This document shows, one piece after another, positions 8,766 through 19,400 of a stretch of DNA of 64,000 nt. Position 1 is the first letter of the stretch. Each line of letters opens with the position of its first letter. Below the pieces are notes generated by a model. It was not told the origin of the DNA, searched no databases, and saw only the letters and a program-made list of their open reading frames with translations. Source of the DNA: Tisiphia sp964030975 (GTDB lineage: Bacteria > Pseudomonadota > Alphaproteobacteria > Rickettsiales > Rickettsiaceae); assembly GCF_964030975.1 (NCBI RefSeq), contig NZ_CAXIQH010000001.1:1612001-1676000 (forward strand). The letters run 5' to 3'. Both the position numbers and the translations under genes were made by a program.

Positions 8766-8954
8766 TTATTTTTAATGTTCTACAACTTGCCTCAAATACA
8801 AAATATCTTTTTCTAATATGAACATATATGTTAAGTCTATATAGTGTACCCAAATGTCAAACCAAAAAAAATAAGTTAATCCGTTTTTAACTATATAAAA
8901 ATTAACTATTTTTTATTATAAATAAAATACAGATAATATAAAATTTCAACAGAG

Positions 8955-9827
8955 TTAATCTATTTTTATTGGCTGATAAATATCAGCAGGTCTCTTATAG
9001 TTAAGAGATTGATGTCGCCTCTCATTATTATACCATCTAATAAATTCATTCAATATTTTTTCTAAATCAGCAATATTTTCAGGTTTATAATAGTATATCG
9101 CCTCCTGTTTTATTGTCCTCCATAACCTTTCAATATGTATATTATCAAAGCACCTACCTTTATGATCCATACTGATTTGAATATTATGCTCAATCAATAA
9201 TTTTACAAAATCACCGCTGGTAAATTGAGACCCCTGGTCACTATTAAATATCTCTGGTTTACCTGTTTGCAACGCTTTTTCTAATATAAATACATAAAAT
9301 TCTCCTTCTAAACTATGACTTAATCCATATGCTACAACATAACGGCTGTATAAATCAATTATGGCAATGAAATACATAAATCTATCTGGTAATTTTATGT
9401 ACGTGATATCAGTAGTCCAAACTTGATTAATTCTTACAATATCTGCTCCCTCCAGTAAATATGGGTAGCTCTTATGTTCTTTATTTCCTATCGTTGTTAT
9501 ACATTTCTTTTGTGGATATAACCCTTGAAAGCTAAGTTCTTTCATCAGTCTTTGTACTTTCTTTTTATTAGTATTAAATCCAGTATCTATAAGCTCCGCA
9601 TATACTTTTCTAAAACCATAACGACAATCAGATTTGCTATAAATCTCAGTTATTATATTCGCGAGTTCACTATCATCATTAAGTACAGGTTGATAGTAAA
9701 ATTTCGATCTATGAACCTCTAATAACCTTGCGGCGTGCCTAATTGATATATTATCATGAACATCTAACATACTGACGCGACTATCATAATTTATAGTTTT
9801 AATTTTTTTTAAGAAAATTATTTTCAA
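8955..9827 (-). CDS. IS3-family transposase OrfB (rve integrase core)
   Basis: A 290-residue OrfB with an HTH_21-type region (CRYGFRKVYAEL) and an integrase core: first Asp in WTTDITYIK, second in FNSDQGSQFTS, Glu in NIHIERLWRTIKQE. It is normally made as an OrfAB fusion by -1 frameshifting, and a run of eight A (about 9802-9809) lies at the orfA/orfB junction. The C-terminal HQSLNYKRPADIY is typical. OrfB appears intact. Confidence 0.9.
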   Translation of the reverse strand: MKIIFLKKIKTINYDSRVSMLDVHDNISIRHAARLLEVHRSKFYYQPVLNDDSELANIITEIYSKSDCRYGFRKVYAELIDTGFNTNKKKVQRLMKELSFQGLYPQKKCITTIGNKEHKSYPYLLEGADIVRINQVWTTDITYIKLPDRFMYFIAIIDLYSRYVVAYGLSHSLEGEFYVFILEKALQTGKPEIFNSDQGSQFTSGDFVKLLIEHNIQISMDHKGRCFDNIHIERLWRTIKQEAIYYYKPENIADLEKILNEFIRWYNNERRHQSLNYKRPADIYQPIKID

Positions 9828-10076
9828 CTGTAATTTCCCCTATAATCTTGTGTAAGCCATTGATTTCTTGCTCTAATATTTTCAACTGCTTATTTCTTTC
9901 TGATTCAGGCAGAAAGGCGTCTTTAGCAGAGGCAAGTAATTTCGCTTTCCACTCATGTAAATTACTTTGAGGTACCTTATATTCACTACTAACCTCAACA
10001 ATAGTTTTTTATCACTGATTAATTCTATTGCCAACTTAGCCTTAAATTCTGCAGCATATTGTTTCTTAACGCTCAC
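9799..10076 (-). pseudogene. IS3-family OrfA, frameshifted
   Basis: OrfA begins MSVKKQYAAEFKAKLAIELI (helix-turn-helix of IS3 family). After SDKK the frame is lost at an A-rich run near 10010. The next frame continues with IVEVSSEYKVPQSNLHEW and a leucine-zipper-like segment ending NNFLKKN. A one-base indel has probably inactivated it, so this copy may not move by itself. Confidence 0.75.
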
Positions 10077-10255
10077 TTTTTTCTCCTTTCAATTTACTTG
10101 CTTTTTAACAAATTTACTCGGATTAATCTATTTTTTTTGGTCCTATTTTATGGGGTCATTATAGATTTAACATAGCAACTAATTTTTTAAACTTGCTATA
10201 ATATACACCATAAAATAGCTAGCACTAAGTAGCAGAATGAAAAAAATATAATATT

Positions 10256-10765
10256 TTAGGTAACTTTATTAACATGCAAATAGTAATCTGGTGATTCATG
10301 GTATAATCGCCAAATAAATTTCTCAAAATGTTCCTCCACTAATCTACCGAGCATATCATATACAGCATCCGGTTTATCAGTACCAGGTTTCATCACTAAA
10401 AAACTTGACATATCCCCTATTTCAAAAAAGATAATATCATTACTCTTAATGTAACCTTCTTCAATATACTCTACCGCCTCCGGTAATATATAATCACTTT
10501 CCTCTTTAAGAATCATAATATCGGCTATTTCGTTAGGGCGTAATATATAATTGGCGTAACAGAGAGCTGAATTTCCATTAATGGACTTACTTAAAACCCC
10601 CGACCCTATTTCTAACCAAAAAATTTTCAGAGATTCTGGAAATTCAAAACCCAATTTATCTTCAGCATTTTTAACATCTTGAAAATTGGTTTTAGTAAAA
10701 CTGTTACGAGGAGCAGGAGTATTGCTATTGTTTATAAATTTTTCTAGGTAGTTATATCTTTTCAT
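10256..10765 (-). CDS. SUKH (SMI1/KNR4) family immunity-type protein
   Basis: A 169-residue acidic soluble protein. The segment AEDKLGFEFPESLKIFWLEI followed by a hydrophobic/acidic stretch is the classical SMI1/KNR4 signature. SUKH proteins are established immunity partners of polymorphic nuclease toxins, especially HNH/EndoVII types, binding and neutralising the toxin in the cytoplasm. The gene begins 6 bases after the stop of the toxin gene, in the same direction: the canonical toxin-immunity order. It is intact although the toxin is interrupted, and could be kept to counter residual or external toxin. Function is inferred from family and position. Confidence 0.82.
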   Translation of the reverse strand: MKRYNYLEKFINNSNTPAPRNSFTKTNFQDVKNAEDKLGFEFPESLKIFWLEIGSGVLSKSINGNSALCYANYILRPNEIADIMILKEESDYILPEAVEYIEEGYIKSNDIIFFEIGDMSSFLVMKPGTDKPDAVYDMLGRLVEEHFEKFIWRLYHESPDYYLHVNKVT

Positions 10766-10771
10766 AATTAA

Positions 10772-13700
10772 TTATTGCTTTTTAGGTTTAAAAATTTGGG
10801 TTGCTGTTGATCCTGTGCCATGTATTTTAGGATGCTCTGTTACTCCATGAGCCGGATGAATATTCCACCATGTATTTGGTCCACCATGATCTATCTGTAT
10901 AAGGTGATGTGCATCATATTGATATCCAATTCTGTCAGGATTCGGATGTTCTTCATACACAGGCCATTTTCTACCAGTATTTTGCTCCCATTCTTTAATT
11001 AAAGTATTCTTTACATTGTTAAATTTTATTCTATGAGCATCCTTTTCCACTATACTTAACTTACTAAACTCTTGAGTTTTCAAGGCTTCTTTAAGTAGGG
11101 GCAATTGTTTTTCATCTACTGGAAGTTTAGTAATATCTTTAAGCTCTTTCAAGTAATTTTTAGTTAAATAAGGATTCTCTACAATCTTAGCTTTAGCCGT
11201 AATATCACTACTGAGGGTTGGGAGGTGTGGTTCTTTTGCTAGTCCAGATGTTCCTGGTACTTCTGGATTAATTGCTTTTCCTTCTATAATTTTGGGCTTT
11301 GGGGTTGTGTCTTTTACTACCTTGGCACCACTAACAGTAGGTAAGCCAACTCTTTTCGGTATAAAATCTGTAGGATCGGCGGTTCCACCTGGTAATTCAT
11401 CACCAATAACTTTTTCCACTGCTAGCTTAATTACTGGGTTAGTAAGGGCTAATCCTTGTCCTAATACTTCTATATTTCTTTGTCCTTCTGCATCGGGGAA
11501 TCGTTTTTTATGTTCTGCTATTATTTTTGCACCATGTGCGTCTGGTCCAGAGAAAATATATTTTATACCACTTGTTACCGACCCAAATTCTGCTCTTAGT
11601 TCATTATCACTTAAGTTTTTAATAGGATCTATTTCTCCTATACTTCCCTCTACCGATATGTCAGAAGTAGCTATTGTTCTTGAAGTAGTCGGCAGTGACT
11701 GCTCTCTAACCATTATGTCTAGTGGTGGTATTGGTGGTATTACCTTGTTTGCATGACTAGCAGCAAGCAGGCTTGCCATTCCCTCTTCAGTCCATTTGAA
11801 CTCTGTTGATTCCACAGTTGGCTTGTTGCTAGATTTAAACAGTATACTCTTTGGTATATCCCCACCAGATGGCAGAGTTTTAGGAGTAACTGATGCCTCG
11901 CCTGTAGGTGGAATGCCAAGCATAGCTAAAGTGTAATCCCAACTACTTTGTGGTATATTAGGAGTTGCTGGTGGATTCTTCGGTTGTGTAGGTGGTTTTT
12001 CCCCTAATTTAGTATTATTGACAGTTTTTTTATTGTTAAGATACTGATTATATGGTGTGTGAAACTTTAGTCTAGGATCTTCTGATTTTTTCAGTAATAT
12101 TGAGGCATTAGTTGCACCAGCTTCATCATGAACGAGATCATATAATGATCGAGGTGGCTGATTGCTATTAAATGTATCATGTTTTTTCCATCCTTGCCCC
12201 ATGACATAATCTAAGTTAAATCCTGGCACTCCTTTATATTGTGAACCAATTATTCGGTCTAATTGTCCATTTTTAAATAAATGTATCGGTCTAGACATTT
12301 GATTAGATACAGACTCAAGATATAAGGAGCCTTCCGTATGAGGAAACAAAACTGAATGATCATGCCCTTGGTCAACAAAAAGTAATGATGTTGGTTTACT
12401 TGCTGCTGAACCGGTCTTTTTGGTTCGGTCAAATGATTCGTGTGAAGAAGATTGGGAAGCATAAGCTTTAGATATTTGATTTTCTTTGTCTGTGGCATCT
12501 GTTGTCAGTACCACCCTATTATAGTACTTACTCATTTCATGTTTGACTCCAGCCTTAGCAGCTTGGGAAGCTTGATGTAACTTATTGGTCATGGCATTTG
12601 ATAATTCACTGATTCCTGAATTAATTGCTGGGCTTAGTATCTCAGCTTTTATTAAATGCATAATCCTGTTAGTAATCATGTGTTCGACATTAGATGCAAC
12701 TTTTGTGCGTACTTCTTTATTGTCTGCTGCCTGTAAACCCTTTAATTTGACACAAAAACTCAAAATCATTGATTTTAATTTATTATTTTGACCAAAATTG
12801 ATATCATTGATTTTAGATAGCTCTTCACCTACTACTTTACCTTCATTACTCAGTATTTTTTCATTAATTAGAGTATTGTAAATTGCTATGCTATCATCAG
12901 AAGATATGTAATACTGCATATAAATATTAAATACTTCTTGATTACTTGGTAATTCGCTGGAAATCCCAGATAATTTGCTGATTAGCTTATGACAAAATCT
13001 TTCGGTGACATCTAAGATTTTATTAACGGTTGCTGCTTTTTCTGCCAAAGAAATGCATGTCGCAATACCTGAATGATATTGTTTAGCAATTGCCTTAATG
13101 ATAGTGCTTGCAGCGTTTATAAAAGCACTTTCTTCTGGACGTAGTATTAGAGCCATCTCATTCATTATATGAGCGGTAAACTTGTTAGTGTCAAGCATAG
13201 TATCTATTAATACAGACCGATCAATAACATTTGCCGTTAGTGGGTCGTTAATGACATTGTTGATTTTCCCTCTAACACTGTTGCTTATATCGTCACGAAA
13301 CTCCTTAACGATATTATCGGCAACTTGGTCAGAAACAAAATTGATCGCATGCTGGGCTCCAACCGATAATATAGCTTCTGGGATTGCTTTTTTAGCTATT
13401 TCAAAGGCAGATTTTACTAAACCTTCTGATGTAACACTCTTGGTTGCTTCTGATAGTACCCCTTGTTTAATAGTTTCTTTACCCAGTGCTTGCAATGCTA
13501 CATTTTTAATGCCAGTAGCTGCAACTGTAATGCTTTCTTTGACAGCTTGTAAACCTAGCTTGAAGTTATCCCATCCCATGGCAATAATGCTCACTGTATA
13601 GCTTATTGCTTTGGACGAGAAATAGTTTTCCAAGGAGAATCCTTGATTAAAACCACCAGTAACCACTGTATATAGATCTTTCACCCCCTCTACAATCATT

Positions 13701-15517
13701 GCTATCCCAAGTGATACACCGCCACAAGCTGCTACAACAGCCCCAAATACTATTTGCCCAATGCCTAAAACACATCCAACTACTGCACCAAGGAGACCGT
13801 CGTCATCTTTCTCAGGCACTATCTCAACTTCTTTTACAGTAAATAAATGGTCTAATCCTAAATGTTCTAGCTCTGCAATTTCATCTTCTGGAATTTCTGT
13901 TTGCTCATAAAATTCTTTTAGCTTCTTGGTCTCATCAATGGCAATTTTGAAGGTACTGGCTTGTTCTTTTTCTATCGTTCCAGCGGCAACTGCATCTTTT
14001 GTTACTTTATTTTTATGCTCAACGGTTGCTATTACAGTTAATGCTTTATTTATATGGTCTAATTGTAATTTTAATAAATTAATTTTATTGGTAATTTGTT
14101 TAGTAAGCTCTGAGTTAATAGCAACATCTGAGTTCGAGATTAACACCATTTGAGTTGATTCTAACTGTGGTATTAGATGTCCTTCCAATTGATCTTTTGC
14201 AGCTAGTAAATCACTTTTAGGATCATCAACTCCACCACTATGCTCAGTAACTGCATGAGCTTTATTATAGTGGGCAACAAAACTATAGATTGCATCTAAT
14301 TCTATCGCCTTATCATAAGGCATTATTGCTTGATCATAAGAGTCTAACTTTAATAATAGATTAGCTTGCAACGTTTCATAGCTAGGGTTTTTAGCAATTT
14401 TATTAGTATTGTATCCAGTTAGAACTTCCTGTTTGAATTGTTCATAAGCAGCACGGGCTTGCTGTTGTTTTTGTTCACCATTATTTTTTGCTAGCTTAGC
14501 CTCTAATGCGTTAAAATAGTCTAATATTACCCCACTCTGTAGCTGTATACTCAAATTATTTTCTAATTCGTCATTATTATTTACAGCTGTAGGGACAATA
14601 TCCCCTTCTGCCTGAGTATGGGCGGCACTTATATTACGAGATGTACTTGGTTTATTAACTTGTATTGTATCAATTTCAACATTAGTTTGAAACATCGTAT
14701 CATAGTCAATAGTTAAATCATTTTTCACTAGTGACGAATAATCCCCGTCTATTTCATGGGCTATATATAGGGTTTCAGTAGCTCCAACTCTTTTGTAATA
14801 CTTATAGCTATTGTCACTTTTGATTAATATTATATTAACTTCAAGGATACGAGATACAGCTTTAATAAACAGATCATCATTCCATTTAGAAGGTTTAAAA
14901 TAATCATTAGCAAACTTTTCTATATTAACGGCAGCATTATTATAAAGGCTAGGGTTATCTATAATATGATTTATTATTAAGTGTTTTAATTTGTCAATGT
15001 TACTTGCTTTGTTTGTTTCAATATGTAAATGCTTTAATTGATGAATAATACTGTAATAAAAACTATCTTCTCCTCTAATTACACTATGAGGTTGTAACTT
15101 CATCTCTTTAAGGTAGCTGTGAAAAGATACTCTTGAGAGCTTAATTTCTACAGTTTCATCTAAATTAATTTTATGTAGCCAAAATCCCCACTGTTCTTCT
15201 AGTTGTTTCAATTTAAAAGGTAGCTCTTCATCTTTATTTAGGCTTTGGTAAAGCTCATTAAAAGAGAAAAATAATTCATCACCAATTAGAGTCTTATACA
15301 ACCCTGAATATTTAATTTGTTTAAGCCGACTTTGCTCTATTGAATCACGTAAATCCTTTATTGCTGCAATATCTTTTACAGAAGTGTAATTGTAGTTTAG
15401 TTTATTAAGAACAGTTGCTTCATTAACTATTAGCTGACCAGTATAGCACTTAACATATGGATTCAAATAAGTTATAATGATAAATAATAAAAAAATTTTA
15501 TAATAGCAATATGGCAT
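10772..15517 (-). CDS. C-terminal part of a giant polymorphic toxin (OTU-like, TPR-like, HNH-type nuclease)
   Basis: A 1581-residue frame, but the first ~25 residues are encoded by the IS630 end; toxin sequence starts at TGQLIVNEATVL. Visible parts, numbered in this frame: 148-262, an OTU-like region (GEDSFYYSIIHQL, later IDGDYSSL) in which the usual catalytic Cys position reads Ser and the His position Asp, so probably inactive; 380-425, TPR-like helices (YDQAIMPYDKAIELDA); 574-620, a Gly/Ala-rich hydrophobic stretch that may cross a membrane; then a long helical and proline-rich linker. The end carries DAHHLIQIDHGGPNTWWNIH and HPKIHGTG, typical of HNH/EndoVII-fold toxin tips. It joins in frame to the SecA-like part beyond the IS (about 2650 codons together). 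Confidence 0.8.
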   Translation of the reverse strand: MPYCYYKIFLLFIIITYLNPYVKCYTGQLIVNEATVLNKLNYNYTSVKDIAAIKDLRDSIEQSRLKQIKYSGLYKTLIGDELFFSFNELYQSLNKDEELPFKLKQLEEQWGFWLHKINLDETVEIKLSRVSFHSYLKEMKLQPHSVIRGEDSFYYSIIHQLKHLHIETNKASNIDKLKHLIINHIIDNPSLYNNAAVNIEKFANDYFKPSKWNDDLFIKAVSRILEVNIILIKSDNSYKYYKRVGATETLYIAHEIDGDYSSLVKNDLTIDYDTMFQTNVEIDTIQVNKPSTSRNISAAHTQAEGDIVPTAVNNNDELENNLSIQLQSGVILDYFNALEAKLAKNNGEQKQQQARAAYEQFKQEVLTGYNTNKIAKNPSYETLQANLLLKLDSYDQAIMPYDKAIELDAIYSFVAHYNKAHAVTEHSGGVDDPKSDLLAAKDQLEGHLIPQLESTQMVLISNSDVAINSELTKQITNKINLLKLQLDHINKALTVIATVEHKNKVTKDAVAAGTIEKEQASTFKIAIDETKKLKEFYEQTEIPEDEIAELEHLGLDHLFTVKEVEIVPEKDDDGLLGAVVGCVLGIGQIVFGAVVAACGGVSLGIAMIVEGVKDLYTVVTGGFNQGFSLENYFSSKAISYTVSIIAMGWDNFKLGLQAVKESITVAATGIKNVALQALGKETIKQGVLSEATKSVTSEGLVKSAFEIAKKAIPEAILSVGAQHAINFVSDQVADNIVKEFRDDISNSVRGKINNVINDPLTANVIDRSVLIDTMLDTNKFTAHIMNEMALILRPEESAFINAASTIIKAIAKQYHSGIATCISLAEKAATVNKILDVTERFCHKLISKLSGISSELPSNQEVFNIYMQYYISSDDSIAIYNTLINEKILSNEGKVVGEELSKINDINFGQNNKLKSMILSFCVKLKGLQAADNKEVRTKVASNVEHMITNRIMHLIKAEILSPAINSGISELSNAMTNKLHQASQAAKAGVKHEMSKYYNRVVLTTDATDKENQISKAYASQSSSHESFDRTKKTGSAASKPTSLLFVDQGHDHSVLFPHTEGSLYLESVSNQMSRPIHLFKNGQLDRIIGSQYKGVPGFNLDYVMGQGWKKHDTFNSNQPPRSLYDLVHDEAGATNASILLKKSEDPRLKFHTPYNQYLNNKKTVNNTKLGEKPPTQPKNPPATPNIPQSSWDYTLAMLGIPPTGEASVTPKTLPSGGDIPKSILFKSSNKPTVESTEFKWTEEGMASLLAASHANKVIPPIPPLDIMVREQSLPTTSRTIATSDISVEGSIGEIDPIKNLSDNELRAEFGSVTSGIKYIFSGPDAHGAKIIAEHKKRFPDAEGQRNIEVLGQGLALTNPVIKLAVEKVIGDELPGGTADPTDFIPKRVGLPTVSGAKVVKDTTPKPKIIEGKAINPEVPGTSGLAKEPHLPTLSSDITAKAKIVENPYLTKNYLKELKDITKLPVDEKQLPLLKEALKTQEFSKLSIVEKDAHRIKFNNVKNTLIKEWEQNTGRKWPVYEEHPNPDRIGYQYDAHHLIQIDHGGPNTWWNIHPAHGVTEHPKIHGTGSTATQIFKPKKQ

Positions 15518-16400
15518 CCCCCTACAGTTACGATTTACGTTCTAGAGTTATAGAACATTATGAGAAATATAAGAAAGTAGCACTTACATGCGAAACCTTT
15601 AAAATTAGTCGGTCAATAATCTATGATTGGATTAGATTAAAGAAACAAACTGGAGATATAAAGTCAAAGGAGGGATACCAGAAAGGATATGGTCATAAAA
15701 TCCCTGATTTATCGGAGTTGCGTCATTTAGTAGAAAAAGGTAACTCGTTAACGCTTACAGAAATAGCAAAAGAATTAGATAATGTTGCAAGTATAATGAC
15801 TATCAGCCGAGCTTTAAAGAAACTCAACATTACTCGAAAAAAAAGACATATGCGTATAAAGAAAGAGATGAAGGAAAGCGACAAGATTTTCTCAGTGAAT
15901 TAGAAAAAGTGCCGAAAGAGAAACGTGTTTATCTTGATGAAGCGGGCATAAATGATAATGAATCATATGAATATGGATGGTCAATGAAAGGAAGTCGTTG
16001 TAATGGGAGTAAATCGGGAAAACGTAGTGAAAGAACAAGTTTTATTGGTGCGTTAAATCAGAATAGTTTAATCGCATCACTAGTCTTTACTGGGAGCTGT
16101 GATAGTAAGGTATTTGAAGCTTATATAGAAAATTGCCTTGTGCCGGAGCTAAAGCCTGGACAGGTTGTCATTGCTGATAATGCAAGCTTTCATAAATCCA
16201 AAAGGGCTAAAGAATTAATTGAAAAAGCTGGCTGCAAACTAAAATTTTTACCACCTTATTCCCCTGATTTAAATCCTATTGAACATCATTGGTTTCCGAT
16301 AAAAAATAACATTAGAAAATTATTAGATAAAGGTATTTCTGTATTTGAGGCAAGTTGTAGAACGTTTAAAATAATGTATGAACCTATATGTTAAGTGCTA
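15444..16400 (+). mobile_element. IS630-family insertion sequence, copy 1, inside the toxin gene
   Basis: 957 bp with 15-bp inverted ends tagcacttaacatat/atatgttaagtgcta and flanking TA at 15442-15443 and 16401-16402. Apparently identical to the copy at 37918-38874. Removing the element and one TA restores a continuous minus-strand frame (GRTSRQGKSG then TGQLIV). Confidence 0.93.
15511..16394 (+). CDS. IS630-family transposase (two frames, programmed frameshift)
   Basis: The first frame (15511-15903) encodes helix-turn-helix segments (VALTCETFKISRSIIYDWI; ALKKLNITRKKRH). The second (to 16394) encodes the DDE core: YLDEAGIND, VIADNASFHKSK and LPPYSPDLNPIEHHWFPIK. A run of eight A at about 15837-15844 lets a -1 slip read KKKTYAYKERDEGKRQDFL into the second frame, as in other IS630 members. 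The 3' end of this reading overlaps the broken end of the SecA-like gene. Confidence 0.88.
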
Positions 16401-19400
16401 TACCACTTTTACCTTGTCTTGAAGTCCTACCAAATGCCTGATCTTCAACTCTTTGATTATCTGGTAAAAATGTTAAACACACATGCAGCCCTCCAGCTTT
16501 TTCAACTTGGGTGGTGGTTTTTAAATCTGTACCGCGTCCAGCCAAATTTGTCGCTAATATGATTTCACCAGAGTCCACATTTCGACTTACCGCTAAATAT
16601 TCTTCATTATCATTTCTAGCATAACGATTAACTTTACTTACAGGATAATTATTAACAGCCAAAGCATGCTTTATTTTTTCCACATCATTGATTGTTTCAC
16701 ATATTACCAATATAGCTCTACCCTTTTTAGCCTCTGAGATAATAGAACCTGTGATTTCAGAAAGCCAGCTATAGTTACTTGTGGCTACAATACCAGGTAA
16801 CTCAATAAACTGTTTATGTTTATAAGTCGGAATAAAAGATATTTTAATTGGATAGATATCTTCTAATAGTTCATGAGTATCCTTATTACCAAGGGTACCA
16901 GTCATACCAAAAATATTTTTACCATATTTATTAAAGAAGCCCATATTTGATATAAAGCTAGTGGTAAGATTCTCAGGAGATACTTTTAAGTCATGCTTTA
17001 TTTCTAAAAACTGATGCAGCCCATTTGACCATGAGGTTTTAAACTGCAATACTCCTGTGTTAGCAAAATCAACTGGTACTATCTTATTAGATTTATTGCT
17101 TCCTTCTGCTACTAAGTAATGTTTTCCTTCCTCAAAAACGTATTTTGCACAAAGAGCTGAAGAAATCCATTTATCTATTTGAAATAAAGCAAAATCACGT
17201 AAATGTGATGGAACAACAAAACATCCCTCTAACTGATTAATATACTGTTTTAAGTACTCATGTAACAAAAAACGAGTATATTCAAATCTATCGTGTACTT
17301 TAACAACATTATCTTCATAACTATCATCAGTATTGGCAAGACGTAATTCACCATGATCAGTAGTAAAATCACATTTAATCCATAGCAGTTGATTGGTTCC
17401 ATGAGAGTAGTGAAAATGTTGTTCAATTTTTTCTAAATGTTGCCAAGTAAGACTTAGTAAATGCTCAAGATATTCCATTTGTGGTAAAGGGCTAGAAAGT
17501 TTGGCAATCTTGCTACCTTCATCTATCAACATGCTATCAACTTCGTCAATAATCACGATACCAAATGCTCTACCTTTTCTGATATCTAGCCCAGAATGAG
17601 CGTCTCGTAATAAATCAAATTGGAAATTCTCTACACTCCCATAAACAATATTTTTAGTATAACAGTCCTTTTCCTTAGGGTCTGCATAACTACTATCGTT
17701 ATTATCTTTTACTGTCAGATTGAACATTGAATAAAAGGCAATTTTTTCTTCTGCATCTCTTTTAGCTAGTACTGATGAACTAGTTACTACATCAACAACT
17801 TCACCACGTAAAGCTTTAATCACTGCTAACATGGCAACAGCCATCGATTTACCTTCACCAGTAGATATCTGCACTAATCTGCCTGCATCTTCAGTATGTA
17901 GCATTAGTAATACAGATAATAGTTGAACTACCCGTGGTTCATGTGAACTATCTAAAATATTAGCTTTTTTAATAACAGCTAATATCTCAGCTTGATGCTC
18001 AGGAAGTTTTGCTAGCGATCCTTTGATTAAATTACTCCAATTCTGGATATCTTCCTTAGACCAGAGTTTAATTGGTTTATTATTAAGTAAAATCGCCGAA
18101 GTACAATTGTACATTTGCTCAATATCCTGGATTTCACATTTTAGGACATTATTGTTAATTAAGCTTTGGATGAGTTGATCATCTTTATTTTTTAAGGCTA
18201 TTTCATTTAGTAAGGTCTCAATATCTTTTTCTAGGCTTTGTTGAAAATTTTGTTCGATAGCTAACTTATGTAAGGCAATTTCTATGGTATCTAAATCGAA
18301 ATCTTTAATGATATTTAAAACAGTTAAACCATCTTGGCTAGTAAAATCCTCAGCAATTTTATAGTGATAAATTATCTGAGTACATTTTAGGATTTTTTGT
18401 AAATTTTGAAGATTGTTATTGCTCTTAATTAATATACCATTACCTAATTCTTTGATGTCTTTAATAGACCAACCAACTTCTAGTAACTTAATAAGCTCCT
18501 GCCCTTCTGTAGTTTGCCTTGGTATTTTAGAAAATTGCTCAGCTAGATATATTCCTAAAATATATTTAGATAAAACTTCCTGCCATTTATTAAGTAAATT
18601 CTTTCCACTTTTCTCAAGAGATTCAGTCATTAACTCATTTACTTGCTCAAAAGACACCTCATTTTCTTGAATAAAGTTTAAAAAATTACTTATTTGTGTA
18701 ATGCTAACATCCTTTGGCAGACATTGTAGAAATAAATCTACAATGCTAATGGTCCAATTATTTTGCTCAAAAAGTCCTTGATGTAATAATTGTAATTCTA
18801 CATTCCCTAGATTCGGAAAAAATTTAGATTTCAGCCAAATAAGCCTTAATTCATATTCTGCATCCTTGGTTTTGTCTAATTTGCTTAAAATATCTGTTGG
18901 TAAATCAATTAATAATTCCAATATTTGATTTATTTGTTTAAGATTGTAGCTATTCTCTTGTTGCAAATTAATTAGAAACAATAACAGTTTATCTCTATCT
19001 TGGGAGGTTAAATCATAGTTATGTTTTTTTTCTAACTCGATTAAATTTACATCAAAAGTTTCTAAATCATAAGAATCTGTTGTCCCAGTTCTCATTACTA
19101 GATCATACGACAATAACTCCCTTACCCAATAATTATAGGAAGGCAACTTACTTAGAACTTCGTTATTAATATATTTAATATCTAATAGAGCAGTAAATAT
19201 ACTTAAGTACTCGTGATTAACCGCAGCATTTTGGGTATCTTTTAAAAACTCTAAATGTTTAAACCCTAACCTTTCAGCCAATTTATCTAAAATATCCAAG
19301 CATTTAGTAGATAACTGATATACTCCTTGATCAGCTTGATTTTTTAGCACTTTAAACGCTGCAATTTGTAAAGATGTATTATCTAAACATTGTTCGACAT

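Larger units (their letters stand above)
8344..8839. repeat. IS630-derived MITE remnant carrying nested repeats
   Basis: The outer ends tagcacttaacatat and the inverted atatatgttaagt.cta match the IS630 termini, and an inner piece matches the 3' end of the IS630 transposase (FEASCRT-coding). The middle of the IS is deleted. The RPE-like element at 8371-8765 sits inside it, and that in turn contains 8432-8671. Confidence 0.75.
8845..10159 (-). mobile_element. IS3-family insertion sequence
   Basis: Imperfect inverted ends (tgtaccc... and ...ggggtca) share ccaaaaaaaata.. ttaatccg near both tips. It contains orfA and orfB in the usual overlapping order. The 5-bp tatag flanks both sides (8840-8844, 10160-10164). 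Confidence 0.8.

Noticed and set aside
8629..8853. 74-residue minus-strand frame
   Set aside because: It is composed of repeat sequence plus the tail of an IS630 transposase (FEASCRT); not a gene.
11292..11756. 154-residue plus-strand frame
   Set aside because: It is the antisense shadow of the proline-rich linker of the toxin gene.
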